A stretch of 64,000 bases of DNA from UBA3006 sp031401235. GTDB lineage: Bacteria; Actinomycetota; Acidimicrobiia; Acidimicrobiales; Ilumatobacteraceae. The translations under genes were made by a program, and so were the position numbers. The notes under the pieces are model-generated. The model made no database searches. It was not told the origin of the DNA and worked only from the letters and a program-made list of their open reading frames with translations. Numbering within the stretch: the first letter of the stretch is position 1; each line of letters starts with the position of its first letter. Positions 50,126 through 58,029 of this stretch are shown in pieces. The stretch spans positions 1 to 64,000 of the forward strand of contig JANNRJ010000031.1 of assembly GCA_031401235.1 (NCBI GenBank), in the 5' to 3' direction.

Positions 50126-52137
50126 TGCCCAAAGAGACGAAAAGTCCCCATTTAGAACTCGCTGAAAAAATAATTTCGCATCAAATCGGTGCCGCATCTC
50201 CGGCAGTGTCACCCGACGGACAACAGGTTGCCTATGTCGTCACACGCGTGGACTTCAAGGCCAACAAGTATCGATCTCAGGTATGGGTTGCTCGCTCCGA
50301 CGGATCGACATCGCCTCGACCTTTGACGGCGGGCGAAAAGCGGGATGGAAACCCATCGTGGTCCCCCGATGGCACTTGGCTTGCCTTTACTTCCGGCCGC
50401 AGTGAGAAAAAGGGTGAGACAACCTTGTGCATAATTCCAATTGGCACCAATGGAGAGATTCGGACTGTGGCCACGATGCCTGATGGCATCGGAAGCGTTT
50501 GCTGGTCTCCAGATGGCAAATTGATTGCATTCACCTCGCGTACTCAGGACGAACGATATACAAAGGATGACGAATCGTGGATGGCGCCACGAAAGATCGA
50601 AACATTCTTTACTCGTCTCAATGGTGAAGACTTTGTGTTTGATCGACCATCGCACATTTATGTGGTCCCCGCCGACGGTACGGCCGAACCTCGAAACCTC
50701 ACTCCTGGAGCACGTCAACATTCATCCCCCGCTTGGCTCGCTGATTCGTCGGGAGTTGTTACTGATGGCGCCCTCCACGACGGTTGGGACATCGATCTGG
50801 CCAATGATTTGCATGTAGTAAAACTTGACGGTTCAATCAACACGATTTCTGACCACACCGGATTACTTTTTTCACCGAGCGTTTCGCCAGATGGCACAAG
50901 AATCGCTTTTATCGGCGATGACGATCCGCTGACACAGCCTCAAAATGAACATGTCGGCGTCCTCAATATCGCCTCGAAGCAGCGCAACTGGGTATCGAAA
51001 TCGCTCGACCGCACTTTTTACCCGACAAACGGAGTCATCGCTCCGGTATGGGCCGATTCCAACACGCTCATCGCTTATGCCGAAGACCGCGGTACGGCGC
51101 ATGTCGTACAAGTTGATGCGTCAGGCAAAAAAGATCCGACATATCTCACTCATGGTCGCCGAATAACAAAATCATTCGACTCGGCCGGTGGCACCATCGC
51201 CTTTGTGGCCAGCGAAGTGAATCAGTGCAGCGAATTGTATGTACTTGTTAAGGGCAAGGAGCGTCGCCTCACCGACATTGGTGCCGCACTTATCGCTGCC
51301 ACTACTCCACAATCTTGGGAACTTTTTTCGGTGCCATGCGGCTCTTCGTACAGCGGAGGTCCTACCGAAATTGATTCGTGGATAATGAAACCGAAGGATT
51401 TCGACCCTCAAAAAAAATACCCAGTGTTGCTCAACGTGCACGGTGGACCGCACACTCAATATGGCGAAACGCTCTTTGACGAAGCGCAAATACAGGCGGC
51501 GGCCGGATTCGTGGTCCTCATGAGCAACCCACGTGGATCGAGCGGTCGAGAACAGGCCTGGGGTCAAGCCATTCTTGGGCGCAAACATATGGTTGCCCCC
51601 GGTACTGGATGGGGTGATGCCGATGTGGCCGACGTTCTCGCCGTACTCGACTTCGCCCTAGCAAAATACTCATTCTGCGACGCGACACGAGTGGGAATGC
51701 TCGGTGGTAGCTACGGCGGCTACATGGCTACATTGCTTGCCGGACGCCACGGCCAGCGGTTCAAAGCCATTTGTTCGGAACGATCAGTAAACAACATGCT
51801 CTCTGAAGAGTGGTCGAGTGATGTCGGCACTGTTTTCCGAGTCGAACATGGTCCCAATCATCTTGAAGATCCGGAAGAGTACATGCGAATGTCACCAATT
51901 AGCCAAGTTCGTGACATCAATATTCCGCTGCTCATTATTCATAGCGAGAACGACTTGCGTTGTCCAATTAGTCAGGCCGAGGAGTTATTCGTGGCGATGC
52001 GACTCCTAGGTAAAGATGTAACGTTTTACCGGTTCCCCGGCGAGACGCATGAATTGTCGCGTTCCGGATCACCAGTGCACCGTGCGCAACGCTTCGAGAT
52101 TATTCTTGACTTTTTCACCAAACATCTCAAGCAGTGA
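50125..52137 (+). CDS. S9-family prolyl oligopeptidase-like peptidase
   Basis: Serine peptidase of 670 residues: seven-bladed beta-propeller (about 25-400; WSPDGTWLAFTS, WSPDGKLIAFTS repeats) followed by an alpha/beta hydrolase domain. Nucleophile in MLGGSYGGYMATLLAGRHG, Asp in HSENDLRCPISQAEE, and His in FPGETHELSRSG. No signal peptide, so cytosolic. Most like acylaminoacyl-peptidases/dipeptidyl peptidases. Coupled to the ASCH gene upstream. Confidence 0.92.
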   Translation: MPKETKSPHLELAEKIISHQIGAASPAVSPDGQQVAYVVTRVDFKANKYRSQVWVARSDGSTSPRPLTAGEKRDGNPSWSPDGTWLAFTSGRSEKKGETTLCIIPIGTNGEIRTVATMPDGIGSVCWSPDGKLIAFTSRTQDERYTKDDESWMAPRKIETFFTRLNGEDFVFDRPSHIYVVPADGTAEPRNLTPGARQHSSPAWLADSSGVVTDGALHDGWDIDLANDLHVVKLDGSINTISDHTGLLFSPSVSPDGTRIAFIGDDDPLTQPQNEHVGVLNIASKQRNWVSKSLDRTFYPTNGVIAPVWADSNTLIAYAEDRGTAHVVQVDASGKKDPTYLTHGRRITKSFDSAGGTIAFVASEVNQCSELYVLVKGKERRLTDIGAALIAATTPQSWELFSVPCGSSYSGGPTEIDSWIMKPKDFDPQKKYPVLLNVHGGPHTQYGETLFDEAQIQAAAGFVVLMSNPRGSSGREQAWGQAILGRKHMVAPGTGWGDADVADVLAVLDFALAKYSFCDATRVGMLGGSYGGYMATLLAGRHGQRFKAICSERSVNNMLSEEWSSDVGTVFRVEHGPNHLEDPEEYMRMSPISQVRDINIPLLIIHSENDLRCPISQAEELFVAMRLLGKDVTFYRFPGETHELSRSGSPVHRAQRFEIILDFFTKHLKQ

Positions 52138-52179
52138 TAAGTTCGCCGTCAAGATCATTTACGAACGGAGAATAATGCG

Positions 52180-52479
52180 ATGATTCGAGTATTGGTTTTG
52201 TATCCACGAGGTGAAGGCACTCACTTCAACAGCGAATACTGGCTAAAAACGCATATGCCAATGTTGCCGGGCAAGTGGCCCAAGTTGAAGAAATGGGAAG
52301 CCGACATTGCGGCGCCAGATTCTCCTTACTACGCGGCGGCTCACATTTTCTTCGACTCGATCGAAGACCTGCAGGCTGCGATGTCGAGTGCTGAAACTGG
52401 CGCTGTCATGGGTGATATTCCAAATTACACAAATACATCGCCGATTATTTCAACCCACACGGTGAGCGCCACTTCATAA
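52180..52479 (+). CDS. EthD-family protein
   Basis: Protein of 99 residues with a ferredoxin-like alpha+beta barrel: IRVLVLYPRGEGTHFNSEYWLKTHMPMLPGKW and AAHIFFDSIEDLQAAMSS...GDIPNYTN match the EthD (ethyl tert-butyl ether degradation) family. The Tyr-x3-His (YWLKTH) near residue 25 is typical. Role of the family is uncertain. GAACGGAG precedes the ATG. Confidence 0.85.
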   Translation: MIRVLVLYPRGEGTHFNSEYWLKTHMPMLPGKWPKLKKWEADIAAPDSPYYAAAHIFFDSIEDLQAAMSSAETGAVMGDIPNYTNTSPIISTHTVSATS

Positions 52480-52507
52480 TTCGTTTTGTTGGTTCGAATT
52501 CTCTCGA

Positions 52508-53179
52508 TCAGCTAAGCGCAACCCTGGCGACAGTGAAAATTACGAGTCCTGCAAGTACGCCCAGAATCGTCATCCGCACCGCTCGTTTCATCCGCCACGA
52601 GTCTCCTTGCGGCGACGCAGTTATTCGAGCCGCCGAAATGATGATGTGGTAGATCAGCACGTAGAGAATTATTCGACCGGCGGTCACTACGTTCCATCCA
52701 AAATCAGAACCGATATCGCGCACGATGAAAACCGGAATGATCAGGCTGAGCACTATGAGTACGCGTCGGACGGGGCGAGGCCAGTCGGTGCGCCCAAGTC
52801 CCAGCGATGCGGTGAGCACTGTCGGAAACATTGACGCCCCAGCAGCGCCGAATACCCCAAGGGAAAGGATGGCGGCTATGACCCTGGCAACTGTCAGCCA
52901 AGTCCTTGACCAGCCCTTTTTTCGACCAAGGAGAACCAAGGAATGTCCCGTAAAGAACAGGACGAATCCTAGAACAATAAAAATTGATCCCGACCAAGTG
53001 AACTCGGGGTCTGTCGTAATCCACCTCATCCAAGCGCGAGCAATAACACCAAGAGTTAGCCCGCCTAGTGCGCCAAGCGGAATTATCAAGGCTGATTTTC
53101 TTCGCTCCAGCCAGCGGAAGACATTGGTACTCGAATATGCGACGCTTATCTGACTCACTTGATACCCCCGTAGCCACAT
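52508..53179 (-). CDS. membrane protein, paralog of the one at 46934
   Basis: Protein of 223 residues with about six helices. ALGGLTLGVIARAWMRWITTDPEFTWSG shows the G-x3-GVxxRxxMR motif shared with the protein at 46934-47767, and FFTGHSLVLLGRKKGWSR follows. Function unknown. ATG at 53179 is chosen because the divergent gene starts at 53192 and a longer start at 53200 or beyond would overlap it. Confidence 0.65.
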   Translation of the reverse strand: MWLRGYQVSQISVAYSSTNVFRWLERRKSALIIPLGALGGLTLGVIARAWMRWITTDPEFTWSGSIFIVLGFVLFFTGHSLVLLGRKKGWSRTWLTVARVIAAILSLGVFGAAGASMFPTVLTASLGLGRTDWPRPVRRVLIVLSLIIPVFIVRDIGSDFGWNVVTAGRIILYVLIYHIIISAARITASPQGDSWRMKRAVRMTILGVLAGLVIFTVARVALS

Positions 53180-53184
53180 ACTAT
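53179..53184 (+). promoter_or_regulatory. -10 element of a leaderless promoter
   Basis: TACTAT ends seven bases before the ATG at 53192. Only twelve bases separate the two divergent start codons, so both genes must be leaderless or nearly so. Confidence 0.4.
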
Positions 53185-53191
53185 TTGATAC

Positions 53192-53881
53192 ATGAACCAT
53201 GTCGAAGAAATCGCGCGATCGTCGGAGCGAATTGCCGAATTGATAACTGCTGATAATCACCAATTCACCGTGCCATCCTGCCCCGAATGGACATTTCTGG
53301 ATCTCGTAGCCCATATTGGTGAGGTCCAGAATTTTTGGGGTCATTGCATTCGTGAAGGCAATGCAAATGCTCCATGGCCAGGTGAGGGTTCAAAACCAAA
53401 TTCACCTCTTGACGCGGGAGATTGGTTCCGGATCCAAACTCGTACGCTTATTGATGCAATAAATTCAGCCCCGGACACTTCACCGTGTTGGACGTGGTGG
53501 GACGAACCACAAACTTCAATCGCAGTCGCGCGGCACCAGGTTCAAGAGGCTGAACTGCATCGCTGGGATGCCGAATTGACTATTTCCCCTCCTTCACCGC
53601 TTCCACTTGAAATCGCGACTGATGGAATCCCAGAGTTCTTGCACGTACACCGATTTTCCATTCAAAAATTGGGACTTCCACACATTTGTCTAATTGCCTC
53701 TGATGCCAACACCAGTTGGAATATGAACGAAGGGGCAGGAAATACGGTTGACGTTACTGGAACTGCTTCAGACATTGTTCTCTTTCTTACCGGTCGATGT
53801 CCACTTGAAAAATTATTGGTTGTGGGCGACTCAGACGGATTGCGGTCGTTGATCGAAGCAATACCGGAAATGAATACCTGA
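53192..53881 (+). CDS. maleylpyruvate isomerase/DinB-fold family protein
   Basis: Protein of 229 residues: FTVPSCPEWTFLDLVAHIGEVQNFWGHCI (MDMPI_N helices with the metal His), HQVQEAELHRWDAEL with the second ligand His, and a C-terminal beta domain (VDVTGTASDIVLFLTGRCPLEKLLVVGD) like MDMPI_C. Same superfamily as the gene at 34931 but a different branch, as the sequence is diverged. Reaction unknown. Confidence 0.83.
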   Translation: MNHVEEIARSSERIAELITADNHQFTVPSCPEWTFLDLVAHIGEVQNFWGHCIREGNANAPWPGEGSKPNSPLDAGDWFRIQTRTLIDAINSAPDTSPCWTWWDEPQTSIAVARHQVQEAELHRWDAELTISPPSPLPLEIATDGIPEFLHVHRFSIQKLGLPHICLIASDANTSWNMNEGAGNTVDVTGTASDIVLFLTGRCPLEKLLVVGDSDGLRSLIEAIPEMNT

Positions 53882-53887
53882 CAGTCC

Positions 53888-54034
53888 ATGACATCTCTTG
53901 CCCTAAACGCTTATCTGAAAACAGCACCGAAGCTCTCACATAAGGTCCTTAGGAGTCTGGACAGAGTCATCTTGCACGCCGAACCAACCCTGCAATCGGC
54001 CCTGAAATCGAAGAAAGTTATGTTCAAACGCTGA
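53888..54034 (+). pseudogene. fragment of a DUF1801 (YdhG-like) gene
   Basis: A frame of 48 codons reads AYLKTAPKLSHKVLRSLDRV then ILHAEPTLQSALKSKKVMF before a stop. This matches the first 40 residues of DUF1801 proteins (Tyr-Leu ... Leu ... Ile ... Ala-x-Pro ... Phe), which are normally over 100 residues, so it seems truncated. It could be a short real gene. The stop is directly followed by the convergent YCII-like gene. Confidence 0.35.
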
Positions 54035-54035
54035 A

Positions 54036-54341
54036 TTACGCAAAGTTGCGTCCTTCAAGAAGCGAAACGATCATGGGACGAAGTTCTCCTGTCATAATAT
54101 TTGACCGAATAGTTGGATCATCATTCATTACGCGGCGCGCGGAGGATTCGTCCGGGGCCCGGAAAATACAGATGCCAGTATTGACTGAACCAAGTGTGGG
54201 TCCTGCCAAAATCAAGACCTTACTCTCGTGCAATGTCTTTAGGTATGTGAAATGCTCGCCAAATAGTTTTTCTTCGTCTGGTGAAATAGTTGCGGCAAAA
54301 TCTGGTCGCGGCGGATGCAGAAAATAGATCCATTCAGACAT
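54036..54341 (-). CDS. YCII-related protein
   Basis: Protein of 101 residues, dimeric ferredoxin-like fold: WIYFLHPPRPDFAATISPDEEKLFGEHFTYLKTLHESKVLILAGPTLG, with the His/Asp pair typical of YciI-type proteins, and GICIFRAPDESSARRVMNDDPTIRSNIMTGELRPM. Catalysis in this family is unproven. GAGGAG lies six bases before the ATG. Divergent from the methyltransferase gene. Confidence 0.83.
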   Translation of the reverse strand: MSEWIYFLHPPRPDFAATISPDEEKLFGEHFTYLKTLHESKVLILAGPTLGSVNTGICIFRAPDESSARRVMNDDPTIRSNIMTGELRPMIVSLLEGRNFA

Positions 54342-54376
54342 TTATGCTCCTCATAATTACCTCGAGACATAAAAGG

Positions 54377-54382
54377 TAACAT
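54377..54382 (+). promoter_or_regulatory. -10 element of a leaderless promoter
   Basis: TAACAT ends seven bases before the GTG at 54390. Confidence 0.35.
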
Positions 54383-54389
54383 TCTTAGT

Positions 54390-55190
54390 GTGAATGTTCC
54401 ATATGCCCACGGTCACCAGTCAGCGGTACTCAAAAGCCACAGTTGGCGGACGGTAGCTAATTCAGCGCAATATGTCGTTCCGTATATCTCGACAGACTCA
54501 ATGATTCTCGATATTGGATGTGGACCCGGATCACTAACAAATGATTTCGGGTCACTTTGCTCTCAAGGTTCCGTGATTGGCGTTGATATATCGGAAAACG
54601 TCATCGAGATTGCCGCGGCCGCCGAACATCGTGAGAATGTTTCCTTTGAAACTATCGATGCCTACCACATGCCATTTGATGACAACTCATTTGATGTCGT
54701 GCATGCCCATCAAGTTCTTCAGCATGTCAACAACCCCGTCGCGCTTCTTGCCGAGATGTCTCGGGTGGTTCGACCTACGGGTGTGATCGCTGTGAGAGAT
54801 TCGGAACATTCGGCGTATTCGTGGTCTCCAATATCTTCCGTACTCGAAAAGTGGCTCACCACGTACATCGCTGTCGCAAAATTCTGCGGTGGTGAACCAG
54901 ACGCTGGTCGCCACCTGAAACGTTGGGCGACTGAAGCTTCGCTGGAGATTGTCAAACAATCTTCCTCAACATGGGTGTTTGAAACGCCAGCTGATGTGAA
55001 ATGGTGGGGCGAAACCTGGGCAGATCGTGTTTTGAATTCAAATTTCGCCGACCATGCCAAAACTTTGAACTTGTTGACTGATCGTGAATTACAGATTATG
55101 CACGATGGGTGGATTTCGTGGAGTCAAACCAATCCTGCTTACTTCATCATTCCGCACGATGAATTGATTGCACGAAAGCGTCTCGATTAA
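54390..55190 (+). CDS. class I SAM-dependent methyltransferase
   Basis: Protein of 266 residues. SAM motif I is ILDIGCGPGSLTNDFGSLC, motif II VIGVDISENVIEIA, motif III FDVVHAHQVLQHVNNPVALLAEMSRVVRP, typical of UbiE/COQ5-like methyltransferases. The N-terminal PYAHGHQSAVLKSHSWRTVANSAQYVVPYI is shared with fungal-type and actinobacterial members. Substrate unknown. GTG start, probably leaderless. Confidence 0.87.
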   Translation: MNVPYAHGHQSAVLKSHSWRTVANSAQYVVPYISTDSMILDIGCGPGSLTNDFGSLCSQGSVIGVDISENVIEIAAAAEHRENVSFETIDAYHMPFDDNSFDVVHAHQVLQHVNNPVALLAEMSRVVRPTGVIAVRDSEHSAYSWSPISSVLEKWLTTYIAVAKFCGGEPDAGRHLKRWATEASLEIVKQSSSTWVFETPADVKWWGETWADRVLNSNFADHAKTLNLLTDRELQIMHDGWISWSQTNPAYFIIPHDELIARKRLD

Positions 55191-55242
55191 TTCGATAAAC
55201 ACGACAAGTGTCTTTGCGGCGACGAATTATGAGAACATGTCA

Positions 55243-55542
55243 CTACAGAATCGTAATTTCAATCTTGACTCGTGAGCCAACTTCGACACCTAGTCGTTTT
55301 CGTATGTCTTTCTTTATTGGAAGCAAGTATGTTCCTCGTTTACTGTCAGGAAAGATTGAAGTTCGCCAAATCTCATCTGAAATCTTGACTTCAACTCGAA
55401 GCGATTTGAATCCCCGAGCATTATGGCCAAAAGATTCCTTCACAAGGTCAGCGAGATCTACAGGAAGGCTCGCAAAATGCCAAGCCTGCGGTCCATCCCA
55501 CTCCCATACCTTTGCCACGAATGAGAACTGGAACTTAGTCAC
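55243..55542 (-). CDS. DUF1905 protein
   Basis: Protein of 99 residues. FVAKVWEWDGPQAWHFASLPVDLADLV, FKSLRVEVKISDEIWRTSIFPDSKRGTYLLPIKKDIRKRLGVEVGSRVKIEITI follows the DUF1905 pattern (strand, LP, TSxFP, YxLPVKK, GD) of small beta-barrel proteins. Function unknown. A short frame upstream overlaps it by eight bases. Confidence 0.8.
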   Translation of the reverse strand: MTKFQFSFVAKVWEWDGPQAWHFASLPVDLADLVKESFGHNARGFKSLRVEVKISDEIWRTSIFPDSKRGTYLLPIKKDIRKRLGVEVGSRVKIEITIL

Positions 55543-55720
55543 GCCACTCCCGGCAACTCATAGCAAGCAACTCTTGGATACGATCTCGGTGCCTTTCCAC
55601 TACGCCATCTATGGCTGGCAATGATGCGGGTTCAACAATAATCACAAAATGGTTGCGCCCCACTATGTTGTGGCTATGCAAGTGAACGGCTACGAAATCG
55701 GGCCCGGTGCACGACTGCAT
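55535..55720 (-). CDS. possible small protein upstream of the DUF1905 gene
   Basis: Up to 61 codons; the C-terminal part NHFVIIVEPASLPAIDGVV then ERHRDRIQELLAMSCREWRD looks like real protein, with a helix and polar end, and overlaps the DUF1905 start by eight bases, suggesting coupling. The 5' end overlaps the divergent pentapeptide gene, so the true start may be a later GTG at 55663. Weak call. Confidence 0.35.
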   Translation of the reverse strand: MQSCTGPDFVAVHLHSHNIVGRNHFVIIVEPASLPAIDGVVERHRDRIQELLAMSCREWRD

Positions 55721-56053
55721 AATGCCAACTTGAATGACGCCGATTTATCTAATGCGGATCTGTCTGGCGCCGATTTGATGAGCGCCAACTTGCGCAAAGC
55801 AAATCTGACCCATGCAAATCTCTCAAATGCGAACTTGACCAATGCCAATTTGGCTAAGGCAAAACTTTCCAAAGCACAACTGACGGGTGCGAACCTTTCC
55901 AAAGCCCACCTCCACCAAGCGAACTTGACCAATGCTCACCTGTCCGGCGCCAACCTAACTGGCGCAGATATAACCGGCGCCAACCTGACCGGCGCAGATT
56001 TATCAGGGACCACAATGCCTAACGGCAAAGTGCACAAGATCACACACGAGTAG
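55676..56053 (+). CDS. pentapeptide-repeat protein
   Basis: Protein of 125 residues. From about residue 15 on it is an unbroken run of A(N/D)Lxx pentapeptides (ANLNDADLSNADLSGADL and so on), some twenty repeats, which fold as a right-handed quadrilateral beta helix. Members include DNA mimics of the Qnr/MfpA type that protect gyrase, but most have no known role. The helix is short and lacks the large loops of Qnr. ATG at 55676 preferred; 55649 is possible. Confidence 0.85.
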   Translation: MQVNGYEIGPGARLHNANLNDADLSNADLSGADLMSANLRKANLTHANLSNANLTNANLAKAKLSKAQLTGANLSKAHLHQANLTNAHLSGANLTGADITGANLTGADLSGTTMPNGKVHKITHE

Positions 56054-56068
56054 GTATCCGTTTGCCAT

Positions 56069-56518
56069 TCAAGCGATTTCATGTGGCAATGAAGTAAATC
56101 CTTCGCATGCCGCCGCGGTGTGCAAACTTCGATCAAATGTTACGAATCCGATTGCATCGATGGCGATTGTCCGTACGACAATAGCCGTCGCCAATTGAAC
56201 GGAGTCGTACGCACGGATTGCGTGTATTGCGACAAGTCGAGCGGCTGTACTTACGATCTCATCTACGAGGGAAATAACCGAAAATCGTGGGGCCGATGCG
56301 CCCTCGCCATTCACATCTGCTACAAAGTCTGCACACAACAACATCGCGTCTACTGCCTGGATTTCTCCTAGTCGATGTTTTCGCCACATTGCAGCCGGCA
56401 CTTCGACTTGAGCAATCGTTGAAATATAGATTGGCTCGTCAATCGATCTAACGAAATCGTGTTGAAACTCTGGAACATAGAGTTTGACCAAGGCCGAGCT
56501 GTCAACAAAGACTGTCAT
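56069..56518 (-). CDS. VapC-family PIN-domain toxin
   Basis: PIN ribonuclease of 149 residues. Asp in VFVDSSALVKLYVPE, Glu in AQVEVPAAMWRK, Asp in IRAYDSVQLATAI and Asp in FVTFDRSLHTAA make the complete acidic site. It overlaps the antitoxin gene by four bases (ATGA). Target unknown. It belongs to a branch with KLYVPE different from the toxin at 39529. Confidence 0.87.
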   Translation of the reverse strand: MTVFVDSSALVKLYVPEFQHDFVRSIDEPIYISTIAQVEVPAAMWRKHRLGEIQAVDAMLLCADFVADVNGEGASAPRFSVISLVDEIVSTAARLVAIHAIRAYDSVQLATAIVVRTIAIDAIGFVTFDRSLHTAAACEGFTSLPHEIA

Positions 56519-56811
56519 CGACCTTGGCCGACTAAATCCGACAACGGTGTTCCGTGCTTGGCGCGTTCGCCTGCTGCATTCACCTCTGCGCGAGACGGTC
56601 GACCGCGACCTATTGGCTTGGAAATCACGAGAAGACCTGCGCTCATCAGCCGTTCACGTAACTGTTGCTCGGCACTTGATGCTCGACTTGGGTCTGTCGC
56701 AACATCGAGAACATGTGTTAGATACTCGTTCATCGACATTCGATGTGTGCCAGCAACTTGTTTTACACGCGCCACCAATTTGTCGTCTGCTCTCCACGAA
56801 ACTTGACTCAT
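56515..56811 (-). CDS. antitoxin of the second VapC module
   Basis: Protein of 98 residues. SQVSWRADDKLVARVKQVAGTHRMSMNEYLTHVLDVATDP is a ribbon-helix-helix-like N terminus (strand VSWRADDKL, helices VKQVAGTHRMSMNEYLTHVLD), and the disordered C terminus with GRGRPSRAEVNAAGERAKHG probably wraps the toxin. Precedes the toxin gene with a four-base overlap, as usual. Confidence 0.75.
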   Translation of the reverse strand: MSQVSWRADDKLVARVKQVAGTHRMSMNEYLTHVLDVATDPSRASSAEQQLRERLMSAGLLVISKPIGRGRPSRAEVNAAGERAKHGTPLSDLVGQGR

Positions 56812-56844
56812 GCTTGCATGCTAGCACCCATGCCTGCACAGTTA

Positions 56845-57015
56845 CTAGCGCTTTAGGACGGTGACCGCGCCAACGCTAACTCGCACGAGATCAGACGGCG
56901 ATATCGCAAAGTTGTCATTCCATGTACCGGCCGCCGCCCACAACTCGTCATACTGCAACAAATCGGGGTCGATGAAAACTCGTAATTTCGTGTCGTGACC
57001 AAACGGCGGCACGCC
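56845..57015 (-). pseudogene. truncated YbaK gene copy 1 (C-terminal third)
   Basis: Minus-strand translation gives GVPPFGHDTKLRVFIDPDLL then QYDELWAAAGTWNDNFAISP and SDLVRVSVG to a TAG stop, very similar to the end of the intact YbaK-like gene at 58568-59053. The N-terminal two thirds are missing and an in-frame TAA lies four codons upstream, so it cannot be a full gene. Confidence 0.75.
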
Positions 57016-57326
57016 AAGTTTGGTTTAGGAAACCCTTTTTGACTGCAGCCCTACTTCTCAACCCCACTCGGCAAGTTGTACGCCGAAGAATGATGATTCA
57101 GTTCTCCCGCGGTTGCTTCACCTTCAAGACAGATTGGGTGAGTTTTAGGATTTACGAATTCACGAAGCAGCGATTAAGGATGCCCGTATCTACCTTCAAC
57201 CCATTTACACATCGACCACGATTGAGGCTACGGAAGCACTCCTGCAACAAATGAAGACCCGGCGTCAAAAACTGCGCAAAAAGGTAATCAACAGATTGCT
57301 GAAATACTGAACGTAATTATCGTTGT
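57016..57326. other. gene debris between YbaK fragment and SRPBCC gene
   Basis: No intact gene. A plus-strand frame after a TAG at about 57150 reads DLRIHEAAIKDARIYLQPIY, then TSTTIEATEALLQQMKTRRQ and LRKKVINRLLKY to a TGA at 57310. The YTSxTIEAxxxLLxxMKTR spacing faintly recalls the end of IS256-type transposases (YTTNAIESLNRxLRKxxKTR), but this is too weak to call. A 71-codon frame at 57039 in another phase looks non-coding. Confidence 0.3.
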
Positions 57327-57803
57327 CTATTGCTCGCTGAGCGACTTGATGCCTTCGACTGTGGCTGTCATGTTCTTCGACCATTGGTGAAGACGCTTTG
57401 AGATAATCATCTCTGCGTTCTCCGGATCCTTTGCGGCAGATGCACGTGGAGGGCTCATCGCCGACCCCATCGTTGCATGCATCTTCAACAGCACATCGCC
57501 GTCGTGGCCGGAGAGCGTAAAGCCCCACACTGCGACCGGCTCTTCCACCGAACCGACCGTCCATGCAAATGATTCATTTTCGATGAAGTCGGTGACGACC
57601 GACGTGGTTGACCATTTGTACTCCCCAACGGCGTTGTCACCACGAAACGTGCCGCCAAGACCAGGCGTGTCGAGCCATTCGGCTCCCTGAAATTCCCGGG
57701 AGAACTGCGCAGGAACATTGATGTCGCTGACAAACGACCACACCTTTGCCACATCAGCGGCAACGGCTATTTCTACTTCGATGTAATCGGCTGGTGCACT
57801 CAT
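57327..57803 (-). CDS. SRPBCC (CoxG-like) protein
   Basis: Protein of 158 residues with a START-like fold: IEVEIAVAADVAKVWSFVSDINVPAQFSREFQGAEWLD, then FRGDNAVGEYKWSTTSVVTDFIENESFAWTVG and the C-terminal helix KRLHQWSKNMTATVEGIKSL. A ligand-binding or cyclase-like protein; role unknown. ATG at 57803 is used; codons upstream to 57917 run into the YbaK fragment. Confidence 0.82.
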   Translation of the reverse strand: MSAPADYIEVEIAVAADVAKVWSFVSDINVPAQFSREFQGAEWLDTPGLGGTFRGDNAVGEYKWSTTSVVTDFIENESFAWTVGSVEEPVAVWGFTLSGHDGDVLLKMHATMGSAMSPPRASAAKDPENAEMIISKRLHQWSKNMTATVEGIKSLSEQ

Positions 57804-57867
57804 GACCTGTGTCCTTCTTTCGAGAACACAGGATAGACGACTCCCACGGGGAACTACTTGCTGGGCT

Positions 57868-57940
57868 CTGCAACAAGTCCGGATCAACAAACACTCGTAG
57901 TTGAGTGCTGTGACCAAACGGAGGCACCCCGCCGATTGGA
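57868..57940 (-). pseudogene. truncated YbaK gene copy 2 (short internal piece)
   Basis: Minus-strand translation gives IGGVPPFGHSTQLRVFVDP then DLLQ, identical in these residues to the intact gene at 58568. Both ends run into unrelated sequence. Confidence 0.75.
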
Positions 57941-58001
57941 TTGATAATCTACTGAATTCTCAGCGTTACTTGGTCGACTTTAAGTGGAATAATCCAATCG
58001 G
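57932..58001. repeat. 11-base inverted repeat
   Basis: CCGATTGGATT (57932-57942) and its exact complement AATCCAATCGG (57991-58001) are 48 bases apart. The left arm lies in the second YbaK fragment. Perhaps a scar of rearrangement. Confidence 0.6.
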
Positions 58002-58029
58002 CTCGGCCTGATCACCACTTGCTCGAAGA

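Noticed and set aside
55249..56053. CRISPR or tandem DNA repeat at the pentapeptide gene
   Set aside because: The periodicity is 15 bases from coding of A(N/D)Lxx repeats; no spacers.
57039..57254. A 71-residue gene in the YbaK debris
   Set aside because: Translation has no protein-like pattern; another phase of the same DNA looks more like a remnant.
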